Shown in pieces: positions 16,444-26,696 of a stretch of DNA of 64,000 nucleotides. The notes under the pieces were generated by a model that did no database searches, had not been told where the DNA came from, and saw only the letters and a program-made list of their open reading frames with translations. The stretch covers positions 1 to 64,000 of the forward strand of contig REDA01000038.1 of assembly GCA_007693745.1 (NCBI GenBank), written 5' to 3'. The stretch comes from Balneolaceae bacterium. Its GTDB lineage: Bacteria > Bacteroidota > Rhodothermia > Balneolales > Balneolaceae. Positions within the stretch are counted from its first letter, which is position 1. Each line of letters begins with the position of its first letter. The translations under genes were made by a program, and so were the position numbers.

Positions 16444-18348
16444 ATGCGCATTACTCTGCCGGTTTTTATCATTTTCCTGCTTCTGACCCCCTCTTTTTCA
16501 ACCGCTCAAACAAACAGTGAGCCCGATGAATCCATCCTCTGGAAAATCAGTTATGAGGGGAACCAACAGTTCCCGGGCTTTATCCTCTCCTCTGCGATTG
16601 CTTCTGAATCACCCTCTTTCTTCCGTAAACTTTTTGGCCGGACCAGCCGGTTTTTCTATGATGAAACAGAACTCCGGCGCGACCGTATCCGATTGGAGCG
16701 CTTTTATCAGCGCAGGGGCTTCCATCAGGTTCAGATCAGAGTTGAGACCGAACCCACCCGCAGGGCACATCGTAAAAAGGTCACCTTCTTCATAGATGAA
16801 GGAATACCTCTCCGGATTACCGAAAGTTCGATAGTGATTGAAGCGGACTCCTTAGAAATGAAAACCATCACCTCCCAGCGGGACTACCAGCGGGCGCTGG
16901 AAAGACACTCCTTCCGTACCGGTGAGCGCTATCAGCCTGTCATGGAACCCGAAGTGATCGGTAGATTTAACCGGATTATGGAGGATTCAGGGCACCCCTG
17001 GCCCGAAACTGAAATCCTTGTGGAATCAGATTCACTCGCCAATGAATCGAGGCTTACTCTTTTGCTGCGCCCGGGAGTAAAAAGCTATTTTACTCACTTC
17101 AATGTAGAAGGTCATGAGAGTGTAAGACGGGAGGTGGTAACCCGTCAGACGGGTATCTCTTCCGGAGAAACATACAGCTTCAGGGCGATGCAGTCTGCTC
17201 AGCGTTCGCTTTTTAACCACCATCTCTACCGCTTTGCAACCATCAACCTGCCGGAACAGGAGAAGGATTCAACGCTTACTGTGAATATCCGCGTTCGGGA
17301 ATATCCTCTGCGCACGATTGAAGCCTCAGCCGGTGCAGGGACGGAAGAGATCCTCAGGGCACAGCTCGCCTGGCGTCACAGAAACGTAAACGGAACCGGT
17401 CACCGTTTCGGTACATTTGTCAGGGCTTCCTTTATTGAACAGAGAGCCAACGTCAACTACCTGGTTCCCTATTTTTTTAATGCCCGAAGCAGCACCGTCA
17501 CAACCGCTTTCGGCCTGCATCGTCTCGAACCCTCTTTTGAACTGCTTCAGGCGGGTCTCAACAGCACACTGATCTACCAGATTCGTCGTAATCAGACGAC
17601 CTCTCTCTCTTATGAATATTCCTTCAATGAAGAGCTCTCCCGAAACCGGCAGGCAGCCCTGCCCGATTCGGTTCTCAACTACAATATCTCCTCTCTCACA
17701 CTATCCGGTTTTTTTTCCGAGGGTTTTTTAAGGGATCAAAACGGGTGGTCGATCCAGCCATCCGTTGAGTTTTCAAGCACCTTCGGAGAAGCCGATTTCA
17801 CCTTCCAAAAAGTGAACCTCGATGTAAGGCGCGCCATCTCCGTCAATCGCTATCTTGCCATTGCCGGCCGTGTTAATGCCGGTACCATCTTCTATCGCGG
17901 CAGCCGTGATCTGCCTTCCAACATCCGCTATTTTAACGGAGGAACCAACTCAGTGCGGGGCTGGGGGCGTCAGCAATTGGGTCCGGCGGAACCTCGATTC
18001 GACAGTGAAGGTGAATTCAGAAGGTATGTCCCAAAAGGAGGGAGATCCATGGTCTCTTTTAATCTTGAAATCAGAAAACAACTCACCCGCGAAGATCCGG
18101 TTTTTGGAGTGGCTGCATTTTTCGACGGTGGACAGGTTTGGAGCGCCACTCCGGATCTTTCGGAACGTCCGCTTCAATTTGCTGCCGGTGCAGGGATCAG
18201 CTATCAATCGCCCATCGGACCCATCCGGCTGGATGTTGGATACAAACTGAATCCTGATGATGCAGACCTGAATATTTACGATGGTGTAAACTATGGCACT
18301 CCGCGCAACCGTTATGGAATACACCTGAGTATAGGCCAGTCATTTTAA
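16444..18348 (+). CDS. tamA: BamA/TamA-type outer-membrane beta-barrel assembly protein
   Basis: A 634-residue exported protein with a signal peptide (ends FSTAQT). POTRA-like repeats fill roughly residues 30-270 (ISYEGNQQFPGF, RLERFYQRRGFHQVQIRVE, FNVEGHESVRREVVTRQTGI, NLPEQEKDSTLTVNIRVREY). The rest is a 16-strand Omp85 barrel with FNGGTNSVRGWGRQQLGP and the closing DVGYKLNP. The last residue is phenylalanine, as expected for proteins inserted by the Bam machinery. The stop codon overlaps the tamB start by one base (TAATG), so the two are translationally coupled. Together they should form an outer-membrane protein or lipid transport complex spanning the periplasm. Confidence 0.9.
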   Translation: MRITLPVFIIFLLLTPSFSTAQTNSEPDESILWKISYEGNQQFPGFILSSAIASESPSFFRKLFGRTSRFFYDETELRRDRIRLERFYQRRGFHQVQIRVETEPTRRAHRKKVTFFIDEGIPLRITESSIVIEADSLEMKTITSQRDYQRALERHSFRTGERYQPVMEPEVIGRFNRIMEDSGHPWPETEILVESDSLANESRLTLLLRPGVKSYFTHFNVEGHESVRREVVTRQTGISSGETYSFRAMQSAQRSLFNHHLYRFATINLPEQEKDSTLTVNIRVREYPLRTIEASAGAGTEEILRAQLAWRHRNVNGTGHRFGTFVRASFIEQRANVNYLVPYFFNARSSTVTTAFGLHRLEPSFELLQAGLNSTLIYQIRRNQTTSLSYEYSFNEELSRNRQAALPDSVLNYNISSLTLSGFFSEGFLRDQNGWSIQPSVEFSSTFGEADFTFQKVNLDVRRAISVNRYLAIAGRVNAGTIFYRGSRDLPSNIRYFNGGTNSVRGWGRQQLGPAEPRFDSEGEFRRYVPKGGRSMVSFNLEIRKQLTREDPVFGVAAFFDGGQVWSATPDLSERPLQFAAGAGISYQSPIGPIRLDVGYKLNPDDADLNIYDGVNYGTPRNRYGIHLSIGQSF

Positions 18349-21300
18349 TGAAACAGAAAGAGAGAAGATCTTACCGCTTATTGAAAAGCACTGCTTTAAC
18401 AGTGGTCATCCTCCTTGTTCTGCTGGGTTCTGCAAGGCTTCTGCTGAAATCTGACTGGCTTTTTGACAGCCTCCAACCGCTGCTTATCCAGCAAGTTGAA
18501 AAACAGATTCAAGGCTCGCTTCAGATAGAGTCTATACGGGGCGATCTTCTGAGTGAATTTGAGATTCGCAACCTTTCTCTCTCCGATTCCGATGGTTACA
18601 GGATTATCACAGCAGACACTATTCGTATCCATTACCGCATCACTGAACTTCTTCGGTCTCCCTACACAATCCGTTCTGTTCTGTTCGACGGTATTGAGCT
18701 TCATCTTTCCGAATCCGAAACCACCGGATGGAATGTCGTCTCGCTCTATCAGGCAGACCCTAACCCCGATACCACTGCGGAACCGTTGCACTGGACAGTA
18801 GAAGAGCTGCATCTGAGAAGATCTGCTATGCATGCAGAATCGCAAAACCTCCCCGACGGACAGCTGAGTACGACCCGCATTGAAGCCTCTCTCTCTGCAG
18901 GACATCGCCCGGATGGTTTTTTCGTGACCCTCCACAGCCTGGAAATGGACATAGAACAGGAACGCCTGCCCAAAACAGCCGGATTCCTTATGAAGGGTGA
19001 GATCGACGGAAACCGTTTCTCTCTCGACAGGCTGGTTCTCGAAACAAGCCACTCTCTCTTCACGGCCGCTGCATCAGCCCTGCTTCCCCATTCGGTTGAA
19101 GCAGAAGTGCGGCTCGACCCGCTTTCCCGATCTGACCTCTCCCTCTATCTCGATCAGTTGCCACTGCAGCAGGATCTGAATATTTCCCTCGGGATCTCAG
19201 GTTCCATAAACCAACTGAACCTGGATCTGCAGGTAAATGCCCCCGGAATCCGGGCTGCACGGGCTACTGCAAAGCTCGATGCCTCAGCAAACCCACTCCT
19301 TACAGATCTCACGGTACAGATTGATGAAATAAACCTGCACGCTTTAACGGGGATCGAACACGCTCCATCTATTGGGAGTGCCATTTTCAGCGGAGCAGGT
19401 TCTCTGCCACTCAGTAATCCTTTGGACGGATATGGCCAATTCACCGGAGAAATGCTCGACATTCACTCTGCAGACATCCGGCTGGATCGCATCAGCAGCG
19501 AAACAAGCCTTGAAAATAAAAAGATCGCTCTTCATATGAATCTTTTTAAAGGAGATGAGCAGATGGCATTGAACGCTTCTGCGGATTTTCAATCCCTTGA
19601 GCAACCCTCCTGGAATGCGGCGCTCCGGTCCGATTCTTTTCAGGCAGCCGACTGGTTTGATAACCCTGCCCTGAACAGTGACCTCTGCTTTACAGCCCTC
19701 TTCAATGGGGAAGGCTTTTCACTGAATTCCTTCATGGCTGAGATTGATATTCTTTTTCAGGATAGCCGGATCGGAACCGAGACCTTCTCAGAGATCCGTT
19801 TTACCGGCTCTGTGGATCCGGAAACCATCCAGGGGTTCTTATTCGCAAAGCTTGATCAGAGCCGGTTTGAGATGGATCTCTCTGCAGAAGCATGGCAGGA
19901 TCACCCGGATTACCGGTTTTTAGTCTCTGCTGATAACTTCAACCTTTCAGAACTGAGTTATTTTGATCAGTTTCCCACACAGTTACAAGGGCGGCTTGAA
20001 GGCACAGGATCAGGTCTGGAGCCGGAATCACTCAGGCTCGACGCTCTGCTTTCATTCGACAAGAGCATCATTAATGGAGAAACAGTGGATGCTTTCTCAG
20101 CCGGACTCACTGTGAGCAACGGATTTCTTTCAGCAGAAAACGGAATCTTAAACAGTCCCATCGCCCGGGCACAATTCTCCTTTGTACAGCATCTCAATGA
20201 TTTCACTCATCCCGCCAACCAGCTCTCTTTTCACTCTGAACTGGCCGATCTCTCTGCGCTTGCCCCTGCGGCCGGACTCCGTCTGCTTCAGGCGAACGGA
20301 ACTATTTCGGGAAGGTCGGCACGCAATGCAGACGGGGTGCCTGAGTTTGAGGGTGAGATGCTCCTCACGGATATTCAGGCAGATACTCTTCTAAGTGCTG
20401 CAATGCTGACTGCCAGATGGAGTGTGTTGCTCAGGGAAGAACCGGAAGCAGAGATCCATCTGTCAATTACAGAGCCGGAAATTCAGACGATCCGGCTGAA
20501 CAACATCGTACTGAATTCACATTTCACAGCAGAAAAGGAGTCGGTTACCGGTCATTACTATCTTCGTGCAGAGGGAGAAAGCGGCCAAAAGGCAGAACAG
20601 AGAGCAGTTTTTTCCCTGGGCAGGACTGAAAGCCGGCTTACTACAACTCAGCTTGACTTTGCATCACCGCAACGTCAGCTTGTGCTCAGGAATCCCTTTA
20701 CATTTTACTCATCAGGAGGCTCCTTTCGGATGGATACACTCACTGTCTCATCAGAAAATGAGCAGGCCTTCCTGTCTCTCTGGATTGATGGGGCAGACAG
20801 CCTCAATCAGCAGGCAGGGCTTGAGGCTGAAAATATCCGCGTCGAAGAGCTTCAAAGCGCAATTATGAAGGAACCGCTGGTTCGGGGACTCCTGACCGGA
20901 AAGGCAGAAATTTCCAATACAGCGGAGTCAAAATGGGCAAGAAGCTCTGTTCAGCTGAATGAAATCGGAATTCATGACGGTCGGATGGACTCCCTTAAAG
21001 TGGATCTTTTGATGAGTGATGAGGGGTTTGAAGCCGGGTTCAAAAGCTGGCATCACAACACTCTGCTTATCGACAGTGCAATGCAGATTCCCTGGCTTCC
21101 GTCCACAAAAGCAGCGAATGATGGCATCGATATGGATGCAGAGGTCAACGGTTTTTTTCGAATCAACCCATCCCGTCTGGAGTACTGGCTCTCACTGCTG
21201 CCTGCCGGTTGGAGAACAGACGCCTCCGGTCTGCTCGCTGCAGAGTTTCTGCTGAGCGGATCAGCAGGATTGCCTGCCCTGGATGGAGATATCTCACTCT

Positions 21301-22808
21301 CCGCGGCTCGCTTTTCCGGTATCGGCCTGGATCGACTCTCTGCATCAATCTCATATCAGCATCAAGAGGCTGAAGTGACTGTCAGGGGTTCGGCTGTAAA
21401 AGAAGGGCAACAGATCGCTGACCTCGATGGACGTATACCGCTCCTGATCGACCTGCCTGAGGGATCCTGGAATCTTCCGGGTGATGATGATTTTGTTGAA
21501 GCCTCACTGCGAACAAACGGTTTTGAGCTTTCGCTTCTGAACAGTTATCTGGATCAGGATTTCTTCAGGCAGCTTTCCGGAACAGTTGATGGAAATCTGA
21601 GATTGAGCGGAAAACTATCGCAGCTTCGCCCTGAAGGAGAACTCACACTCAGAAACGGGACCTTGAGGGTTGTACCGGCAGCGATTACTCTGCGGCAAAT
21701 ACGCTCTCAGATCATTTTTGAACCCGAATTGATCTCTGTCAGGGAGTTCAGTGCCAACAGCGGTCCGGGTTCACTTCGGGGTACAGGACAGCTGGAGTTA
21801 AACGGCTTTACTCCCGGAAATATCCACGCTGAGCTTACCGGAAGACAGTTCCGCCTGATGAATACTCCTCAGGTAAACGCCATTGTAAATTCAAATCTTA
21901 CCCTTTCAGGAACTCTTTTTGAACCTCAGCTTCAGGGATCCGTAAATTTTTTGAGCGGTTTCTATTTCCTTCAGGACTTTGGGGAGACCACTGTGGAAGA
22001 AGTTGTACTTGAAGATGAAGCTGAGGCCGAACTCTACTCCATTGATTTTTATGACCTCCTCGAAATGGAACTGGCTGTTCGGTTCAACCGGCAGTTTTTC
22101 GTTCGAAACCGGCAATATCTCGATATGGAAATAGAGCTCGAGGGCGAACTGGACATTCTGAAAAACCGTCATGAAGAGCTGCAGCTTTTCGGGTCTCTCG
22201 AAGGCGTGCGCGGTTATCTGAGGCCTCTGGGCAGACTCTTTACACTGAACGAGGCAGTTCTCTCCTTCTACGGACCTGCCGAAGATCCTCAATTACAGAT
22301 CAGAACGTCTTACGAACCCCCTCAGGCCGCTGATATTACCATCTACTATGTGATCGACGGAACCCTTCAGGATCCCGAATTCCGCTTTGAAAGCGAACCC
22401 TATCTCCCACCCAGAGACATGATCAGTTATACACTTTTTGGAAGACCTTTTTATGAACTCGACTCCTGGAAGCAGGTGGTAACCGGCCCGGGCAGCGGCC
22501 CTTCACCCAGTGGCATCGCGATCGACCTGGTGCTCGACCGGGTTGAAATGCTGGCTTCACAAAACCTTGGGATTGACGTGGTTCAGATCGACAATACCCG
22601 TTCCGGCTCCTCCAATACCACAACCATCAAAACCGGATGGTACCTCAACCGGCGTACTTTCTTCGCCATACTCAATGAAGTGGGTGGAAGCAGGCCGAAG
22701 ACTCTCTTTATGATCGAGTATCTGCTCAGAGACAACCTTGAACTGATCCTTACACAGGGAGATGATTCCAGAGAGGGAATCGATCTCCGGTGGAAACTGG
22801 ACTATTAG
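18348..22808 (+). CDS. tamB: TamB-like translocation/assembly module protein (DUF490 / AsmA-like)
   Basis: A 1486-residue protein with one N-terminal membrane anchor (LLKSTALTVVILLVLLGSARLLL, about residues 7-29) followed by a very long beta-rich periplasmic region. The C-terminal TamB domain (about the last 400 residues) includes LSGKLSQLRPEGELTLRNGT, RNRQYLDMEIELEGELDI, TYEPPQAADITIYYVIDGTL-type strands, PRDMISYTLFGRPF and a final YLLRDNLELILTQG. It starts inside the tamA stop codon. TamB-family proteins bridge inner and outer membranes and are implicated in outer-membrane protein assembly and phospholipid transfer. Length is slightly longer than E. coli TamB (1259). Confidence 0.92.
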   Translation: MKQKERRSYRLLKSTALTVVILLVLLGSARLLLKSDWLFDSLQPLLIQQVEKQIQGSLQIESIRGDLLSEFEIRNLSLSDSDGYRIITADTIRIHYRITELLRSPYTIRSVLFDGIELHLSESETTGWNVVSLYQADPNPDTTAEPLHWTVEELHLRRSAMHAESQNLPDGQLSTTRIEASLSAGHRPDGFFVTLHSLEMDIEQERLPKTAGFLMKGEIDGNRFSLDRLVLETSHSLFTAAASALLPHSVEAEVRLDPLSRSDLSLYLDQLPLQQDLNISLGISGSINQLNLDLQVNAPGIRAARATAKLDASANPLLTDLTVQIDEINLHALTGIEHAPSIGSAIFSGAGSLPLSNPLDGYGQFTGEMLDIHSADIRLDRISSETSLENKKIALHMNLFKGDEQMALNASADFQSLEQPSWNAALRSDSFQAADWFDNPALNSDLCFTALFNGEGFSLNSFMAEIDILFQDSRIGTETFSEIRFTGSVDPETIQGFLFAKLDQSRFEMDLSAEAWQDHPDYRFLVSADNFNLSELSYFDQFPTQLQGRLEGTGSGLEPESLRLDALLSFDKSIINGETVDAFSAGLTVSNGFLSAENGILNSPIARAQFSFVQHLNDFTHPANQLSFHSELADLSALAPAAGLRLLQANGTISGRSARNADGVPEFEGEMLLTDIQADTLLSAAMLTARWSVLLREEPEAEIHLSITEPEIQTIRLNNIVLNSHFTAEKESVTGHYYLRAEGESGQKAEQRAVFSLGRTESRLTTTQLDFASPQRQLVLRNPFTFYSSGGSFRMDTLTVSSENEQAFLSLWIDGADSLNQQAGLEAENIRVEELQSAIMKEPLVRGLLTGKAEISNTAESKWARSSVQLNEIGIHDGRMDSLKVDLLMSDEGFEAGFKSWHHNTLLIDSAMQIPWLPSTKAANDGIDMDAEVNGFFRINPSRLEYWLSLLPAGWRTDASGLLAAEFLLSGSAGLPALDGDISLSAARFSGIGLDRLSASISYQHQEAEVTVRGSAVKEGQQIADLDGRIPLLIDLPEGSWNLPGDDDFVEASLRTNGFELSLLNSYLDQDFFRQLSGTVDGNLRLSGKLSQLRPEGELTLRNGTLRVVPAAITLRQIRSQIIFEPELISVREFSANSGPGSLRGTGQLELNGFTPGNIHAELTGRQFRLMNTPQVNAIVNSNLTLSGTLFEPQLQGSVNFLSGFYFLQDFGETTVEEVVLEDEAEAELYSIDFYDLLEMELAVRFNRQFFVRNRQYLDMEIELEGELDILKNRHEELQLFGSLEGVRGYLRPLGRLFTLNEAVLSFYGPAEDPQLQIRTSYEPPQAADITIYYVIDGTLQDPEFRFESEPYLPPRDMISYTLFGRPFYELDSWKQVVTGPGSGPSPSGIAIDLVLDRVEMLASQNLGIDVVQIDNTRSGSSNTTTIKTGWYLNRRTFFAILNEVGGSRPKTLFMIEYLLRDNLELILTQGDDSREGIDLRWKLDY

Positions 22809-22848
22809 TGCCCTCGCTTTAGAGAACCGGTTCAAAAATAGCGGATTG

Positions 22849-22891
22849 CCCTCTCCCGGAAATCCTTTTCTGAATCGAAAACAGGAGAGGG
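22849..22891 (+). terminator. Possible hairpin terminator after tamB
   Basis: CCCTCTCC (22849-22856) is exactly complementary to GGAGAGGG (22884-22891) across a 27-base loop. There is no T tract, so this is only an inverted repeat that might stop or protect the tamA-tamB transcript. Confidence 0.35.
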
Positions 22892-23070
22892 TTATCCTGA
22901 ATGACAAACCTCAATTACTGAGTTTTGTTTTGACATTCAAAATGCCGGTGAAATCACGTATCTTTCAGACATATAATTGCTTCTTTGGCTTTCAAATAAA
23001 CAGATTGAAGTCCGGGCCTTCGAAGAGTACAGGGAATCCATAACACGAACCAGTAAACCAAACACCTGCC

Positions 23071-24705
23071 ATGTCCAACGCCTATTTTCATATTCAGGAA
23101 CCGACAAATGAACCCTATTTCACGTTTGCCCCCGGCACCTCTGAAAGGGAATCCCTTCAAAAAAAACTTCGGGAACTCAAAAGTGAAGTAATCGAAATCC
23201 CCGCGATCATCAACGGCAAAGAAGTAAGAACTGAGGATACATCGGATGTTGTGATGCCCCATAATCATGGACATAAGCTTGCCACTCTCCATCTTTGCGG
23301 TGAAAAAGAGGTGAACATGGCGATAGAAGCAGCCCTTGAAGCGCAAAAAGAGTGGGCCGCCATGCCGTGGCAGGATCGTGTAGCAATCTTCCAGAAGGCC
23401 GCAGAACTGGTTACAGGCCCGTGGCGCGATACCATGAACGCCTCCACCATGCTGGGGCAATCCAAAACACCGCATCAGGCTGAGATTGAGGCTGCCGGCG
23501 AACTTGCCGATTTCCTCCGCTTCAATGCCTGGTACCTGGCAAAGATCATGGGTGAGCAACCCTATTCACCGGATGGCGTCTGGAACCGGGTGGAATACCG
23601 GCCGCTCGAAGGCTTTGTCTTTGCCCTGAGCCCTTTTAACTTTACAGCCATCGCGGGTAATCTCCCCTCCTCTCCTGCCATGTGCGGAAATGTGGTGGTC
23701 TGGAAGCCCTCCACCGAATCGGTCTATTCCAACTACTTTTTCATGAAGATATTACAGGAAGCCGGGCTTCCCGACGGTGTCATCAACTTTGTGCCGGGCA
23801 GGGGTGCAAACGTCGGAGACCCCGTTCTGGCCAGCCCCCACTTTTCCGGACTCCATTTTACCGGTTCTGAACCCACATTCAACAGCTTGTGGAAAACCAT
23901 CGCTGATCACATTGGGCAGTATAAAACCTATCCGCGTGTAGTGGGTGAAACTGGAGGTAAGGATTTCATTTTCGCTCACAACAGTGCCGATATCGATGCG
24001 CTCGTGGTTGCTACTCTTCGCGGCGCTTTCGAGTACCAGGGACAGAAATGTTCGGCAGCATCCCGTATGTACGTTCCCGCTTCCATATGGCCGGAATTTC
24101 GCGACAAATTACTGGCTGAAGTCGCCCGGATTAAAATGGGAGACGTGGAAGACTTCTCCAATTTTATGGGTGCTGTAATCAGTAAAAAGGCGTTTGATAA
24201 GATCTGCAGCTATATTGACTACGCCAAAGAAGCCGTCGATGCAGAGGTGATTGCCGGTGGTAATTATGACGACTCCGTGGGCTATTTCATCGAACCGACC
24301 ATCGTTCTTGCCAAAAACCCGAAATTCCGGACCATGCAGGAGGAGATCTTCGGTCCGGTGCTGACAATCTATGTGTACAAGGATGATGAGTTTGAGGAGA
24401 CTCTCGATCTATGCGACTCTACCTCTCCATTTGCACTCACAGGGGCGATATTTGCCCAGGATCGCTATATACTCAACAAAATGGCCGATCGCTTCCGGCA
24501 GTCGGCAGGTAATTTCTATATCAACGACAAGCCGACCGGTGCCGTTGTAAACCAGCAGCCTTTTGGCGGATCCAGAAAGTCCGGAACCAACGACAAAGCC
24601 GGCAGCATGCTCAATATTCTGCGATGGCTCTCGGCTCGCTCAATCAAGGAAGTAAGGGTGCCGCCCAAAGAGTGGAGATATCCTTACATGGGGACTACAG
24701 ATTAA
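23071..24705 (+). CDS. pruA: L-glutamate gamma-semialdehyde dehydrogenase (1-pyrroline-5-carboxylate dehydrogenase)
   Basis: A 544-residue aldehyde dehydrogenase that oxidises glutamate semialdehyde to glutamate with NAD+, the second step of proline breakdown. The N-terminus (NEPYFTFAPGTSERESLQKK) and the ALSPFNFTAIAGNLPSSPA segment are specific to the PruA family. Catalytic Glu293 lies in GETGGKDF and catalytic Cys327 in GQKCSAASRMYV. The C-terminal GGSRKSGTNDKAGS and WLSARSIKE are also typical. It is the stand-alone, eukaryote-like monofunctional form; no proline dehydrogenase gene lies in the window. It is convergent with the cryptochrome gene. Confidence 0.95.
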   Translation: MSNAYFHIQEPTNEPYFTFAPGTSERESLQKKLRELKSEVIEIPAIINGKEVRTEDTSDVVMPHNHGHKLATLHLCGEKEVNMAIEAALEAQKEWAAMPWQDRVAIFQKAAELVTGPWRDTMNASTMLGQSKTPHQAEIEAAGELADFLRFNAWYLAKIMGEQPYSPDGVWNRVEYRPLEGFVFALSPFNFTAIAGNLPSSPAMCGNVVVWKPSTESVYSNYFFMKILQEAGLPDGVINFVPGRGANVGDPVLASPHFSGLHFTGSEPTFNSLWKTIADHIGQYKTYPRVVGETGGKDFIFAHNSADIDALVVATLRGAFEYQGQKCSAASRMYVPASIWPEFRDKLLAEVARIKMGDVEDFSNFMGAVISKKAFDKICSYIDYAKEAVDAEVIAGGNYDDSVGYFIEPTIVLAKNPKFRTMQEEIFGPVLTIYVYKDDEFEETLDLCDSTSPFALTGAIFAQDRYILNKMADRFRQSAGNFYINDKPTGAVVNQQPFGGSRKSGTNDKAGSMLNILRWLSARSIKEVRVPPKEWRYPYMGTTD

Positions 24706-24723
24706 ACCAGGCAGTACGGGCAG

Positions 24724-24757
24724 ACCCCGCTTCGTCAGAGTTGAACCGGAGCGGGGT
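24724..24757. terminator. Candidate hairpin between convergent pruA and cryptochrome genes
   Basis: ACCCCGCT (24724-24731) is exactly complementary to AGCGGGGT (24750-24757). It overlaps the last codons of the cryptochrome gene, has an 18-base loop and lacks T tracts, so a termination role is only a suggestion. Confidence 0.35.
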
Positions 24758-26114
24758 ACTCACGTCCAATATGCACACCAAACAGGGTCTTCTGTTCCGG
24801 ACTCATCTTCCAGGGCTCATGGATAAATTCTGCCGGAACCATAGCCAGTTCCGGGATCCAGTGACGTACATACTCACCCTTTGGATCGTACCGTTTTGCC
24901 TGACCCGTTACATGAAACTTACGGTTTCGCGGATCATGGCCTACCGTTGAATTATAGGCCCAGTTCCCCCAGTTACTGGCAACATCATAATCGATCAGCA
25001 TCGACTCAAACCAGGCCGCACCCATTCGCCAGTCCACCTGTAAATCCTGCGATAAAAAACTGGCCACATTCTGTCGCCCTCTGTTGCTCATAAAACCGGT
25101 CTGCTTTAATTCCCGCATATTGGCATCTACGAAAGGAATACCTGTTTCTCCGTCAGCCCACCGCCTGAAAAGTTCTGCATCTGATTTCATCTGCGGTATT
25201 TCCCCCTGTATACCACCCGGATGAAACAGAGCATTTCCATGCTTCATCGCTGAGAACCGAAAGAAATCGCGCCAGATCAATTCAAACTTCATCCAGTAGG
25301 TCGACTCATTCTTTACTTTTTCCTCTTCATACCGCTCTACCTGGTCATAGATCGACACCGCCGAAATAGAGCCGTGAGCCAGCCAGGGAGAGAACTTGGA
25401 GGAGTAATCAGCCCCAAGCAATCCATTACGCGTCTGCCTGTAGTTTCTGATTGAGTCAGACTTAAACATATAGTGGTTAAGGCGTTCCCATGCCTTTTCT
25501 TCCCCTCCTTCAAACGGAAGCACTGAACGCGGGTCTTTAGCCAGAGGCTTCAGTCCCAACTCTTCAAGGTCCGGAATGTCTCCGTAGTCAATACCCGGCA
25601 ACGGCCCTTCTATCCGGTCGGGTGCTGGAAGGGGTTTACGAACGCGGCTTTCTTTCTCCACCTGCTTTCTGAAACGGGTAAAAACATCCGGCAATTCCCG
25701 GGGGCGCATCGGCAAATCATCCGGGTGATACAGCGTATGTCCCGGTACTGAAACCATCTCCCCTTCGAAAGCTTTTTTCATATCCTGTTCTACAAGAATC
25801 TCCTCCTGTGTCACTTCCCTGTGGTACCAGATCGTACCGAAACCTGCCTCTGCGGCAAGTTGAGGTATTTCCTCTTCAGGCTTTCCGATTCGCACGATCA
25901 GGTTTCCGTTCAGGGACTCCCTGAGGCGGCTCACCGATTCCATTAGAAACCTGGCACGGATTGAGCCCGTTTTTGGAAATCCGTAGCGGGTTATTGCAAA
26001 ATGCCTCGGATCAAAGCAATAGACTGCAGCCATTGTTCCGGCAGCTACAGCTTTTGTTAGCGGGAGATGATCCCTTATACGAAGATCATTTCTGTACCAT
26101 ACAAGATGTTTCAT
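24735..26114 (-). CDS. Cryptochrome DASH (photolyase/cryptochrome family)
   Basis: A flavoprotein of about 459 residues from ATG 26114; an in-frame ATG 14 codons upstream exists but conserved sequence starts at MKHLVWYRNDLRIRDH. The N-terminal alpha/beta photolyase domain binds the antenna cofactor and the C-terminal half binds FAD. DASH hallmarks are STYWMKFELIWRDFFRF, NMRELKQTGFMSNRGRQNVA, LQVDWRMGAAWFES and IDYDVASNWGNW. DASH proteins repair cyclobutane dimers mainly in single-stranded or looped DNA and sense blue light. The neighbouring genes rnhA and pyrF on the same strand are housekeeping and separated by 130 bp. Confidence 0.93.
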   Translation of the reverse strand: MKHLVWYRNDLRIRDHLPLTKAVAAGTMAAVYCFDPRHFAITRYGFPKTGSIRARFLMESVSRLRESLNGNLIVRIGKPEEEIPQLAAEAGFGTIWYHREVTQEEILVEQDMKKAFEGEMVSVPGHTLYHPDDLPMRPRELPDVFTRFRKQVEKESRVRKPLPAPDRIEGPLPGIDYGDIPDLEELGLKPLAKDPRSVLPFEGGEEKAWERLNHYMFKSDSIRNYRQTRNGLLGADYSSKFSPWLAHGSISAVSIYDQVERYEEEKVKNESTYWMKFELIWRDFFRFSAMKHGNALFHPGGIQGEIPQMKSDAELFRRWADGETGIPFVDANMRELKQTGFMSNRGRQNVASFLSQDLQVDWRMGAAWFESMLIDYDVASNWGNWAYNSTVGHDPRNRKFHVTGQAKRYDPKGEYVRHWIPELAMVPAEFIHEPWKMSPEQKTLFGVHIGREYPAPVQL

Positions 26115-26246
26115 CTTTTTTCTGGTGAAAACCTCACATGGGCGTAAATCATTCAATTGAGGCCTTATCAGACCGGCATATGCCCTTCCTGACTTATGCT
26201 GTTTTCAGATCCTTTGACCCCACACAGAGCCCGGTACTAACTAAAT

Positions 26247-26696
26247 CTATCTGATTTTAGCAGCAGCGGCTACAGCCAGTCGGTCAACCCGGTTGTTCAG
26301 TTCGTTGTCGGAATGCCCCTTTACCTTGATCCATTCCACCTGATGACTCTTCAGAACCTGAATCATCTCCTCCCACAGCTCACGGTTTTCTACCGGTTTT
26401 TTGTCCGCTTTTTTCCAGCCGTTTTTCAGCCAGTTTCTGACCCAGTGCTTTGTAAAAGCGTTAATAATCAATGCGCTGTCGCTGTGCACTTTAATGTGGC
26501 ACGGTTTTTTAAGCGCTCTCACACCTTCAATGACAGCCCTCATCTCCATTCGGTTATTGGTGGTATCCGAACAGCCCCCGCTGAGTTCTTTCTCTTTGCC
26601 GTTCCAGAGCAGGAGTGCAGCCCACCCGCCGGGGCCTGGATTACCGCTGCAGGCTCCGTCCGTGTAGAGGAGCACCACTGGAAGCTTACGCGACAT
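26247..26696 (-). CDS. rnhA: Ribonuclease HI
   Basis: A 149-residue endonuclease that cuts the RNA strand of RNA-DNA hybrids. The DEDD active site is complete: Asp13 (YTDGACSGNPGPGG), Glu51 (NNRMEMRA), Asp73 (HSDSALI) and Asp138 (NNRVDRLA). The basic-protrusion region (HWVRNWLKNGWKKADKKPV) is present, so it is the E. coli-like form. Its first codons overlap the 3' end of pyrF by 11 bp, which suggests co-transcription. Confidence 0.96.
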   Translation of the reverse strand: MSRKLPVVLLYTDGACSGNPGPGGWAALLLWNGKEKELSGGCSDTTNNRMEMRAVIEGVRALKKPCHIKVHSDSALIINAFTKHWVRNWLKNGWKKADKKPVENRELWEEMIQVLKSHQVEWIKVKGHSDNELNNRVDRLAVAAAAKIR